Shown here piece after piece: positions 42,311-51,292 of a DNA stretch of 64,000 bases (the stretch's first letter is position 1; each line of letters starts with the position of its first letter). The stretch is taken from NCBI RefSeq assembly GCF_031951985.1, contig NZ_JAVLVU010000001.1, forward strand, positions 3,906,001 to 3,970,000. Reading direction: 5' to 3'. This DNA is from Mucilaginibacter terrae. GTDB lineage: Bacteria; Bacteroidota; Bacteroidia; Sphingobacteriales; Sphingobacteriaceae. The notes under the pieces are model-generated. The model saw only the letters and a list, made by a program, of their open reading frames with translations, searched no databases and was not told where the DNA came from. A program made the position numbers and the translations under genes.

Positions 42311-43438
42311 ATGATAGACCGTTTAACGAACTGGATAAAATCACATCGTCTCCATCTCCTGATTTGGGGGATATTTATTTTTTGGGAAACGATAGTGATT
42401 GGTTTGATCTCAGGTGTTTTTGGACACCCGATGACTTATGCTGCCCATTATACATCCATCATCATACTTTTCTATGTGCATGCTTTGTATGCGCTACCTT
42501 GGGTTTTTAAGAACGATACCTATTATTATTGGAGGCTTCCCCTTACTGTGGCATTTGAGGTTTCAGTATTCATTGTGCTGTCCTATCTGATCGATCTGGC
42601 ATTAAGTAGCGCAAGTATTCTTAAAGACGGTCAAGCATTTGAATTAAACCTGCGCTATTCCATGCGTACGCTTTACCGAGGCTTATACTTTCTTGGATTT
42701 TCGACGGGCTTTTTCTATCTGAAAACATATTTAGAGGAGAAAAAGAAATCTGATCTGTTGGAGCGCCAACGTTTAAACGAAATAATTCAACGGCAAAAAG
42801 CGGAAGAAGAAGTCATTAGGGCACAGAATGCATTTTTGATTGCGCAGATAAACCCGCACTTTTTCTTTAACACACTGGACTATCTGTATCACAATGTCCT
42901 GGAAATTGCACCCAACGTTGCGGATGCTATCAGCTCTTTGGCTGGTATGATGAGGTTTGCCATCAGTGCAGACAAGATCGGTGGCGTCATAAAATTAGGC
43001 GATGAAGTAGAGCAGGTCCAGAATCTGGTATACCTTCATCAGGTCAGGCAGCAAATGTACATCCGGCTGGAAATTGCGGAGGGTGTGGAAGACTTTTTTG
43101 TAATTCCATTGATTCTTCTCACACTTACCGAAAATATATTTAAACACGGAAACCTACTGGTTCCCGAAGAAGAAGCTTTCCTTAGAATTTATTTTGATGA
43201 AGATAATTTTTATATCGAAACATTTAACCTGATCAATCAGGTGATTACATCCATAAAATCCAATACCGGGCTTAGCAATATAGGCAAGCGGCTTACTGCA
43301 GCCTATCCGGACAATGTGAGCTTTGCTTATGGCTCAGATGGTAATTCTCATTTTCAAGTGTCCATTAAGATTGCTTTGTCTGCCCTTGACCAGGGCGTAA
43401 CTTTTTCATATCCTTCATTAGATATTGATAAAGAATAG
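42311..43438 (+). CDS. LytS/YehU-like sensor histidine kinase (peptide island)
   Basis: 375 aa. The first ~145 residues hold four hydrophobic helices (LLIWGIFIFWETIVIGLISG, SIIILFYVHALYAL, VFIVLSYLIDLAL, GLYFLGFSTGFFYL). A coiled-coil linker (~148-180, RQRLNEIIQRQKAEEEV) follows. The phosphoacceptor block is LIAQINPHFFFNTLDYLYHN, the His_kinase (PF06580-type) signature, and the ATP lid region is TLTENIFKHG and NTGLSNIGKRL. Such kinases pair with LytTR regulators and often sense peptides. Its 3' end overlaps the 3' end of the LanB gene by 74 bp (convergent). Confidence 0.9.
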   Translation: MIDRLTNWIKSHRLHLLIWGIFIFWETIVIGLISGVFGHPMTYAAHYTSIIILFYVHALYALPWVFKNDTYYYWRLPLTVAFEVSVFIVLSYLIDLALSSASILKDGQAFELNLRYSMRTLYRGLYFLGFSTGFFYLKTYLEEKKKSDLLERQRLNEIIQRQKAEEEVIRAQNAFLIAQINPHFFFNTLDYLYHNVLEIAPNVADAISSLAGMMRFAISADKIGGVIKLGDEVEQVQNLVYLHQVRQQMYIRLEIAEGVEDFFVIPLILLTLTENIFKHGNLLVPEEEAFLRIYFDEDNFYIETFNLINQVITSIKSNTGLSNIGKRLTAAYPDNVSFAYGSDGNSHFQVSIKIALSALDQGVTFSYPSLDIDKE

Positions 43439-46253
43439 TTTCATGCTTACGTTGCGCATTAGAAAACAAACGATTGACGTGCAGATGAATGGCATCAGCT
43501 GTAAATGCGCTTATCGCATCGAGGTCAGGACAGGCATCTATATATAAGCGGTATGATAAAAGATAAGACCTTTGCAATTTTAAAACCTTTTGACCCGAAG
43601 TCCGCAGCCTTCGCTCTTCCATAAACCGGTTGAACTGTTGGTTGATTATCTTATAGCCGGAAGTCTTCAGCCCGAACTCAATGCTGAATTTATGCGCAAT
43701 TGTTTCAACAAACTTCATCTTACCCCCACGATCTGCAAAACTGATGTCCAATAGGTTATTTATCACGTGCAAGGCATTTTCATACAGGATGTCTAAGTTC
43801 AAAGGGTTACGCAGAACCCTGAATACATGTAGGCTATCATGGTAAAAATAGTGTTCGGCTAATGTAATCCGCTCTGCACTATACCGTTCCAGCTCTCTGA
43901 AATAGGTTTTAATCTGTATGTCAGACACCTTTCCAAGAGCCAGTTCTGGCTTTAGCATGTCGTTTAAATTTTTGATGATCCTCCAGGCTTCACGCCCTTG
44001 TGATAGTTGAAGCCGTAACCTCAGATGATGCCCATTCTCCGTGTACCGAATAAAAAACCATCTCTTTATCATGTTGGCAGACATGCTAATGAAATCGTTG
44101 ATTTTCTGTGACAACAAAATGTCGATTTGTAACGGGTGTGCATATATCTCAAAGTAGATCCAGTCGTTTCCGGGATAGATTTTCCTTTCATTTAAATTGC
44201 AGGAATGGCCATCTGCCTTCAAAGGGAACGGGTACTTTCTGTAAATCTCTTGCTGATGGTAGATCGGTAACAGGATTTCTGATCGATAATGCCTTTCCTT
44301 TTCATCAGTAATGTTGCCAGGATAGTCATCGAGTGCTTCTGACAGATATATTGAGGTATGGCGGTTCTGTCTGCAAAAAATGGTAAATGCGGATATATCG
44401 TATACATCATTCAGGTCAAAGGTTAGCGTCTGATCGTTATTCCCGACTTTGATGCGGTGCTCAATCTGATTCAGGGCAATCCATTCCAAAAGTTTTGCTT
44501 GAAATAACTCCTCACTTCCTTTTGTAGTCAATATTTTGATGAACTCAGGTAAAAGCCATGTTTCAGGTGAAAGTATAATCCCCTTATAATGTATGCGACT
44601 ATAGTGGCTTAATCCTGGAAATAAGGTTGTTGGCCGTAACGTAAGATCGATTCGGATGGATTGGCTTTGCAGATCCGAAAAAAATCGGTACAAATTTAGA
44701 TTCGCACGATTAAAGTTATAAGCAGTAGGTATTCTTGGCACGAGTCTTTTTTTTAAGCTACGAGACCAAAGAATGATTTCATCCTCATCGATTCCAACAT
44801 AAATATCATCTAATGCCAAATTATCGTCTGTCATGGACCAGCCTGAAAGGGAAAGCTCAAGATCGTAAAGTTGTCCCCTTCGGTTAATGTTATCAACATG
44901 TCTTTCGCCATGATAACTAACATCAAAGAACAGCGTTTCTTTGTTCGCTTTTTGTTCAATTTTCGCTATTTCAGTGGCAATATGTTCAATATCTTTCATT
45001 GCCAATGTAAAGCGGCCAAGCATTTGGTTAGCTGTGCAGCCACCTATACTCTCAATAACTGGTGCCTTGTAATTATCTCTGTAAAGCACGCTCAATGTAT
45101 TTGGGAGCTGAGGAGCGTGTACTGTCTGAGATCTGCTGTATTCATCGAGGCTTATAGATTTTTCTCCCAACAGCTTACTGAATATATGTTTTAGAAATGG
45201 CGAACTCCATAACGGCTCTTTTAGGTCTTCCGGGCCTGAGTTAAATATCTGATCAAATAAATCAAATTGGCTGTCTGTTGTTGAAGAAGCTAGACCCGAA
45301 TAATCCATACCAAGTTCAGGGTCGAAGACAACAGATATCGGCATTATCTGCCGGTCAAATTTTTGCTTAAATATCCTTTTAAAATTGGTGAGGTTTGAGT
45401 TTTCTGGGAAAGGTAAGTTTTCATTAAGGAAATGGATCAGGTCTGGTATATGTTTTAGGAACGGATTCTCATAACTTCCCATCAGTCGTTGACGTTCGGT
45501 GATGATATAAGACTTTGCATTTTTCTTTACATATTCAACCCTGGAAAAATAATCTTCACCTATGATATTAGGCATCCGATCACACCACAGTAACTGTGAA
45601 TCTATGAGCTGGGTTAATAGTGCAGTAATTGATCTTGTCGAAAGACTAAAATGATCCTTGATCATTTTAATTAATGCTTTCGTGCCTATTCTCTTCTTGC
45701 TGGCCTTGATGATAAAATCGAGTTCATCGAATCGCTTAACGCTACTAAGCTCGTAATTATTATCCTGATGGCTGTAAAAACGCCATTCGGTGTCCATAGC
45801 GTACAATGTCGAGTTGGCAATTAAGAATTTCGAAAGGCCAATTAGTTGAGCATTATTCTGGTATAGCACATCTTTATTGTCCCAATCAACAAAATACTTA
45901 GGAATAATATGCTCATTAAGTACCAAATTTGACACCCCGGTGCATGAAACTTGTATCGGCAATACTGATACGGCAGCGAAACGTCCGAAGGGAGTCGCCC
46001 TGTGTGTTGAGCGGTTGTAATACTTCCAAAAGGTAAAGAAGACCTTTTCATCGGCATTATAAATCTCGCTGACGTCTAAATCCTTAATAACCTTATAAAA
46101 AGCTTCTGAAGCATCAGCTATATAAGCCTTTAATTCCTCGGTTCTGATTGTCATTGTATCCTCGACCGTAAAAACGGGCGTCCGGCAAACAACTTGTGAA
46201 AACAAATTAATTTGAGGGTTATAACTCGACATTTTCATGGCATTTAAAGCCAC
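43365..46253 (-). CDS. Full-length class I lanthipeptide dehydratase (LanB), no LanC nearby
   Basis: 962 aa. The glutamylation-type N-terminal domain (~45-650) has the typical early segment KVFFTFWKYYNRSTHRATPF followed by GRFAAVSV. The C-terminal elimination domain of the SpaB-C/thiopeptide type (~700-950) has DWIYFEIYAHPLQID and RWFFIRYTENGHHLRLRLQL. LanB uses glutamyl-tRNA to activate and eliminate Ser/Thr side chains to dehydroamino acids. No cyclase (LanC) gene is in the window. The start could also be at Met6 or Met8. Probable substrate: the peptide at 42063; the 64-aa precursor at 37115 has Ser, Thr and Cys and is an alternative. Confidence 0.9.
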   Translation of the reverse strand: MALNAMKMSSYNPQINLFSQVVCRTPVFTVEDTMTIRTEELKAYIADASEAFYKVIKDLDVSEIYNADEKVFFTFWKYYNRSTHRATPFGRFAAVSVLPIQVSCTGVSNLVLNEHIIPKYFVDWDNKDVLYQNNAQLIGLSKFLIANSTLYAMDTEWRFYSHQDNNYELSSVKRFDELDFIIKASKKRIGTKALIKMIKDHFSLSTRSITALLTQLIDSQLLWCDRMPNIIGEDYFSRVEYVKKNAKSYIITERQRLMGSYENPFLKHIPDLIHFLNENLPFPENSNLTNFKRIFKQKFDRQIMPISVVFDPELGMDYSGLASSTTDSQFDLFDQIFNSGPEDLKEPLWSSPFLKHIFSKLLGEKSISLDEYSRSQTVHAPQLPNTLSVLYRDNYKAPVIESIGGCTANQMLGRFTLAMKDIEHIATEIAKIEQKANKETLFFDVSYHGERHVDNINRRGQLYDLELSLSGWSMTDDNLALDDIYVGIDEDEIILWSRSLKKRLVPRIPTAYNFNRANLNLYRFFSDLQSQSIRIDLTLRPTTLFPGLSHYSRIHYKGIILSPETWLLPEFIKILTTKGSEELFQAKLLEWIALNQIEHRIKVGNNDQTLTFDLNDVYDISAFTIFCRQNRHTSIYLSEALDDYPGNITDEKERHYRSEILLPIYHQQEIYRKYPFPLKADGHSCNLNERKIYPGNDWIYFEIYAHPLQIDILLSQKINDFISMSANMIKRWFFIRYTENGHHLRLRLQLSQGREAWRIIKNLNDMLKPELALGKVSDIQIKTYFRELERYSAERITLAEHYFYHDSLHVFRVLRNPLNLDILYENALHVINNLLDISFADRGGKMKFVETIAHKFSIEFGLKTSGYKIINQQFNRFMEERRLRTSGQKVLKLQRSYLLSYRLYIDACPDLDAISAFTADAIHLHVNRLFSNAQRKHETILYQYLMKDMKKLRPGQGQTKQS

Positions 46254-46793
46254 AAAAGAATTGTATTTGCTGAATTAAAAGTCCCATGGCGGGACAAAAA
46301 GACATAAAAGAGGGTTAAAAAGGCAAATCACTAAATTAACATGAAAGCTGTCCGTACCTTGACCTGTGGATGGTTAGCCCATTGAAAGGTAGCTTATGCC
46401 AAAGGCAAATGTTGGGGATAGTTGGGCATACCTGACCGTTCCGTCACCAGGATTTCCAGGTTCCGGCAATACCGCATTTGATGATTGCCCTTACCTTGGA
46501 TTCTAAATATGTCACAAACAAATTCAAATTTTCATACAAACATATGCTAACATTTAGTAGGTTAAATTATGGTTTTAAAGTTTGTGCAACAGACTCCACT
46601 AAACTTTTAAAACCTATATGAGGCACATGTAAAGCAGTTTGGCCAATTCAGCTTCTATGAAATTATATAAATGATGTTCTGATGTTCAGGAGACACAATG
46701 GTACTAACGCATGAACTAATGATCGTATGATAGGCCGGCGTTTGGCCATCACACCTTAGATCGCCAGAAATAATTGATTTTTACAGGTTGGAA
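46254..46793. other. Intergenic region between LanB and AraC genes; likely right border of RiPP island
   Basis: 540 bp. It contains the hairpin GTCCC-ATGGC-GGGAC (46291-46305) just upstream of LanB and a 36-codon plus-strand frame at 46396-46506 (MPKANVGDSWAYL...) that could be a gene scrap. No copy of the integrase-side conserved sequence was found here, so the island's right end is not located. Confidence 0.4.
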
Positions 46794-47675
46794 CTAACTA
46801 CTTGTAGAGTAAATTTGCTGTTTGTAAGCCCTTGGCGATAAACCAGTAATACTTTTAAATGTACGGGAAAAATGAGATTGGCTTTCGAAGCCGGTTTGTT
46901 CGGCAATTTCTGAATAGCTGGCCGTATTGGTTACCATTAAATATTGTGCCCGTTCTATCCGTTTTTCGTTAATATAAGCCAGGGGGCGTGTACCGGTATA
47001 TTCCTGAAATAAGCGCGAAAAATATTCAGAGTTCAGGTTGGCTCTTTCGGCAAGAAAGGTTACAGATAATGGTATGTGCAGGTTAACACTGATGAAACTA
47101 ATTGATTCGAGAATTTTAACCGGTATATACTTAACCTCCTTTTGTTTAAAAACGCTGGGTGTTGCAAACCTCGATACCAATTGCAATAACAAGCCTTGTG
47201 TTTCTAAAAAATCGGCTATGTTTTGCTGATTGTTCAATTCCTGGTATTCGCGATAATAGATATTTTTCTCATACACCTTAGGGTTATCAGACCGGTTAAT
47301 ACCCCTTCCCGGATTGATCACTATAAGGCGTTGAAAATTTATAATATCGATCTCCTGTGCCTTTACTTTAAAAACCGACCGGTTATTGGCAAACAAAGAC
47401 ACACCGTCTGATGATTCTTCAAAAAACTGCACAAAATATTGACTGAGGTAATTTTTGCAAGTTAAATTACATAACGTAAAACTGGGAATAATGTACAGAT
47501 AGCCGGGCTCAAGCCTGTGTTTGTTTTCCACGTCTGATATCTCTCCGTCCCCTTCATCAATGTAATAAATACGATGATAAGGGCTTATAACGTTTTTATA
47601 ATTCCATTTAGCACCCAGCTTAACATGGTCTGTATTCAGCAATGAAAAGGTGTGGCGTAATACGCGCTTAATCAT
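46794..47675 (-). CDS. AraC-family transcriptional regulator
   Basis: 293 aa. N-terminal cupin-like ligand domain (~1-150: RIYYIDEGDGEIS, EPGYLYIIPSFTL). C-terminal double helix-turn-helix (~190-285: ISFISVNLHIPLSVTFLAER, then YFSRLFQEYTGTRPLAYINE, and EIAEQTGFESQSHFSRTFKS). These regulators answer sugars. It diverges from the SusC/SusD/GH29 locus and probably controls it. Confidence 0.9.
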   Translation of the reverse strand: MIKRVLRHTFSLLNTDHVKLGAKWNYKNVISPYHRIYYIDEGDGEISDVENKHRLEPGYLYIIPSFTLCNLTCKNYLSQYFVQFFEESSDGVSLFANNRSVFKVKAQEIDIINFQRLIVINPGRGINRSDNPKVYEKNIYYREYQELNNQQNIADFLETQGLLLQLVSRFATPSVFKQKEVKYIPVKILESISFISVNLHIPLSVTFLAERANLNSEYFSRLFQEYTGTRPLAYINEKRIERAQYLMVTNTASYSEIAEQTGFESQSHFSRTFKSITGLSPRAYKQQIYSTSS

Positions 47676-48149
47676 GATACAATTTATCAGTTATATCTGT
47701 TGAATTACAATAATAGTCTGTTATGTGAAAAAAAAAGTCTGTTATTGTTAAATATTGGTTACTGCACTGCTTTATTTTTGATTATGCAAACAGTTGAACT
47801 TGAAAATTTAAATACTGTTGTAAAAAACCAATTATAAATGATGTTTTGCGCCACTGAAAGTTTTGGTGCTGCTTACAAATAATTTGGCATAACGTATTAG
47901 ATGTGAAGACAAGCTCATGAAAATGAGTATGAGAAGGTGCTATGAGAAGACATGCGCACCTATGTTTAATTAACCAATTATTGTTAACCTAAATGTATAA
48001 TATGAAGAAATAGAGATACGCTTTTCCAAAAAAACGAGAAGTGTTTCCACCACTCCCCGTTTTCAAAATTTCCTACTGCGCATTTAATCACCTGCAAGGT
48101 GAAGTAGGGCTTCTATGTTTATTTTTTTACAAATAAATCAACCCAATTT
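47676..48149. promoter_or_regulatory. Divergent regulatory region of the second glycan locus
   Basis: 474 bp without genes. A TAATTTG element near 47879-47885 could be a -7 box for the plus-strand operon. Nearer the susC start, AAAACG (48031-48036) and CGTTTT (48059-48064) with inner AGTG/CACT form a leader hairpin. No operator repeats for AraC were identified with confidence. Confidence 0.35.
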
Positions 48150-51100
48150 ATGAACTTAAATTTACTAAACCTCAATATTTGGCGTAAAAAATATTTCAGG
48201 CAAAGTTTAAGCCACGCTTTTGTATTAGTGGTGGCTACAGGAACTACTTATGCTAATTCTACAAGCAATACACCTGAAACCGTTACACGTCCATCTACCT
48301 TAAATTTATCACGTGTTTTTGAAGGTCCTGTTGCCATGGCAATTAAGGTTACCGGTAAGGTAACCGATGTAAACGGACAGGGTTTACCTGGAGTAACCGT
48401 TAATGTTAAAGGAACTAATATTAGCGCCGCAACCGATAATCAGGGTAATTATGCCATTAATGTGCCTGATAGCAATAGCGTTCTTGTTTTTACCTTCATG
48501 GGTTTTTCGGCCAGCGAAATGCCTGTTAATGGCCAAACCATTATTAACGTTCAATTAAAAGAAGCTAATAAAGACCTGCAAGAGGTTGTTGTAGTGGGCT
48601 TTGGTACGCAAAAGAAAGTAAACCTTACAGGTTCTGTTGCTACAGTTAATTCGGCACAGTTAGAAAACCGCCCTATTACACAAACATCACAGGCATTATC
48701 GGGCCTTGCGCCGGGTGTGCAGGTAGTGCAGGGCAGCAGCCGCCCGGGTGCTGATGGCGCTTCTATCACTATCAGGGGTATCGGGTCTTTTGGTGCCGGC
48801 CGGTCGCCGCTGGTTTTAATTGACGGTATAGCCGGCTCTATTGACGATGTAGCGCCTGATAACATAGGCAGCATAAGTGTGTTGAAAGATGCCGCATCGG
48901 CCGCTATTTATGGTAACCGCGGTGCAAACGGCGTTATCTTAATTCAAACCAAACGTGGTAAAGCTGGTGCTACCCAAATAGCCTACAATAACTATTTTGG
49001 ATGGGAAAAAGTAACCGAGTTGCCAAAATTCGTAAACTCGGCAACTTATGCGCAGCTCACAGGTGCTACTGCCGATGTGGTGGCTAAGTATGCAGCCGGT
49101 AATGATCCTGATAACTACCCCAACGTTTATCACTTAAAAGACCTGTTGAATTCAGGTTCTGGTTTTCAGCAGTACCACAACGTGAGCTTTTCGGGCGGAG
49201 AGGGTAGGCATACTTACTTGTTTTCTACCAGTTACCGTGACCTTAACGGTATTACTGCCGAAACGAGTAACAAGCGTTACGATATATTGGCCAACATAGA
49301 CAGCCGTTTGACCGATAAATTAACCTTGAAGACCAGCATCACTGGCTTTGCCCGAAATGAGTATCAGCCGCAGGCAAGCTACGGAGGTATAGGGCAGATC
49401 ATTGGTTACGCAGTACGCGAACCTAATACGATTGCCGGCAGGAAATCAGACGGTGCCTACGGTCACCAGGATAATTATTCGCCCGAGGGATGGTTAGATA
49501 GCCAAGGTTTTAGCAATTACAAAGCAAAAAACTTTTACGGTAACACCATGCTCACCTGGGATATATTGAAAGGGTTGAGTTTAAGCGGTACAGCCGGTTA
49601 CCATTACTATAACGGTTTTGGCAGGACTTACACCGCCGATCTGCAGTTAGACAGAAACTTATATGTTGGTCCTAACAGCTTAAGTAATAATTATACAGAA
49701 GGTTATGAAGTAACCTTGAACAGTATCTTAAAATATACCCGTTCTTTTAAAGATCATAACTTTAATTTACTGTTAGTATACCAGCAGGAAGAGCATCGTG
49801 ATGATAGTTTTAATGCTTCGCGCGATCGTTTTCCAAACAACCTGCTTTACCAGCTCGATCTTGGCTCAACCGCTAATCAGCAAAACGGAGGTTCGGCAAA
49901 CGAATATGCTTTACAATCTTACATAGGTCGTTTAAACTACGATTATAAAGGCAAATACCTGCTTGAGTTAGATGCTAACTACAATGGTTCGTCGCGCTTT
50001 GCGCCGGGTAACCGCTTTGGTTTCTTCCCTGGTGTATCAGCCGGTTGGGTAATTTCCGAAGAATCATTTGTGAAGAACAAGCTAAACTGGATTGACCTGT
50101 TAAAGATCAGGGCTTCGCACGGTTCGTTAGGTAATGGTAACATCAGCAACTATCCTTATCAGTTTGTAATTAATACATCGCCACGTTACACTTTTGGCGG
50201 AGCATTAGTAACCGGTGCGGCCGTAACCAATGCATCAAACGCAGATATTAAGTGGGAAACTACAACCACTACCGATTTAGGCCTTGATTTTGGTTTTTGG
50301 AAAGGTAAACTTACCGGTACCATTGGTGTTTACAATCGTACAGCCAAAGACATACTTTACAACGTTCCGGTATCAAATACACTCGGACTTGGAGCGCCAA
50401 CAATTAATGCGGGGTCGTTACGTAACCGCGGTCTTGAAGCTAACCTGACCTTCAATATGAAAAAGGGCGACTTCTTGTTAAGCGTGAGTCCTAATTTCTC
50501 TTACAACAAACAAAAAGTAACCGAAATTGCAGGCAACATACAACGTGTAATTCCAAACTTCTTTGTTGGCCAGCCCATGAACCCGATCTATGGTTATGTA
50601 GCTGATGGTATTTTCAGGGATGCCAGTGATGTGTCAAGTTACCCTGCACAGCCAACGCCGGGCCAGCCGGGAGTTATCCGCTTTAAAGACATCAGCGGCC
50701 CTAACGGCGTACCTGATGGTAAGGTTGATGCCACTTATGACCGTACCATTATTGGCTATAAAAACCCAACTACTTCATATGGTTTGCAAATTAACTCAGG
50801 CTACAAAGGCTTTGATTTTTCGGCCTTGTTTTCGGGCTTGGGAGGCTACACCGAGCAAATGGGCTCGTACATGGCATTTGCCTACTACAACGGGGGGAAC
50901 ATTCAGCAGTGGCAGGCCGATAATGCCTGGACACCGGCCAACCCCGATCCTAATGCTCAATACCCGCGTATTACAAGTTTAGGACAGGGAAGCGCAAACG
51001 TACAAACCAACTCGTTCTGGAACAGGTCTGGAACTTTCTTAAGGTTAAAAAACCTGCAGATCGGTTACACGCTTTCACCTTCACTTACCCAAAAGCTTCA

Positions 51101-51260
51101 CTTATCTAAACTCAGAATATTTGCAGGTGGACAAAACTTGTTTAAATGGGATAAATTCTATACCGGTTGGGACCCAGAGAATATGCAAGGTTCAGGCGAC
51201 CAGCCCAACTATTATCCAATTACTGCAATTTACACCTTTGGCTTTAATGTAAAACTCTAA
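48150..51260 (+). CDS. SusC-like TonB-dependent transporter of the fucosidase locus
   Basis: 1036 aa. A long N-terminal export region (to about residue 36, VLVVATGTTYANS) is followed by the regulatory-like domain VTGKVTDVNGQGLPGVTVNV, the TonB-box region (LQEVVVVGFG), plug (ITIRGIGSFGAGRSPLVLID) and barrel ending TFGFNVKL. It imports oligosaccharides across the outer membrane with the SusD partner 32 bp downstream. Substrate is likely a fucose- or rhamnose-containing glycan from the neighbouring enzymes. Confidence 0.93.
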   Translation: MNLNLLNLNIWRKKYFRQSLSHAFVLVVATGTTYANSTSNTPETVTRPSTLNLSRVFEGPVAMAIKVTGKVTDVNGQGLPGVTVNVKGTNISAATDNQGNYAINVPDSNSVLVFTFMGFSASEMPVNGQTIINVQLKEANKDLQEVVVVGFGTQKKVNLTGSVATVNSAQLENRPITQTSQALSGLAPGVQVVQGSSRPGADGASITIRGIGSFGAGRSPLVLIDGIAGSIDDVAPDNIGSISVLKDAASAAIYGNRGANGVILIQTKRGKAGATQIAYNNYFGWEKVTELPKFVNSATYAQLTGATADVVAKYAAGNDPDNYPNVYHLKDLLNSGSGFQQYHNVSFSGGEGRHTYLFSTSYRDLNGITAETSNKRYDILANIDSRLTDKLTLKTSITGFARNEYQPQASYGGIGQIIGYAVREPNTIAGRKSDGAYGHQDNYSPEGWLDSQGFSNYKAKNFYGNTMLTWDILKGLSLSGTAGYHYYNGFGRTYTADLQLDRNLYVGPNSLSNNYTEGYEVTLNSILKYTRSFKDHNFNLLLVYQQEEHRDDSFNASRDRFPNNLLYQLDLGSTANQQNGGSANEYALQSYIGRLNYDYKGKYLLELDANYNGSSRFAPGNRFGFFPGVSAGWVISEESFVKNKLNWIDLLKIRASHGSLGNGNISNYPYQFVINTSPRYTFGGALVTGAAVTNASNADIKWETTTTTDLGLDFGFWKGKLTGTIGVYNRTAKDILYNVPVSNTLGLGAPTINAGSLRNRGLEANLTFNMKKGDFLLSVSPNFSYNKQKVTEIAGNIQRVIPNFFVGQPMNPIYGYVADGIFRDASDVSSYPAQPTPGQPGVIRFKDISGPNGVPDGKVDATYDRTIIGYKNPTTSYGLQINSGYKGFDFSALFSGLGGYTEQMGSYMAFAYYNGGNIQQWQADNAWTPANPDPNAQYPRITSLGQGSANVQTNSFWNRSGTFLRLKNLQIGYTLSPSLTQKLHLSKLRIFAGGQNLFKWDKFYTGWDPENMQGSGDQPNYYPITAIYTFGFNVKL

Positions 51261-51292
51261 CTGATTTGATTATAGCTTAAAATGATTTAACC

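Noticed and set aside
46396..46506. 36-codon plus-strand frame MPKANVGDSWAYL as a further RiPP precursor
   Set aside because: It has no leader-like start, no GG site and a Pro/Gly-rich composition more like a gene scrap; it is on the opposite strand to LanB with no linked gene.
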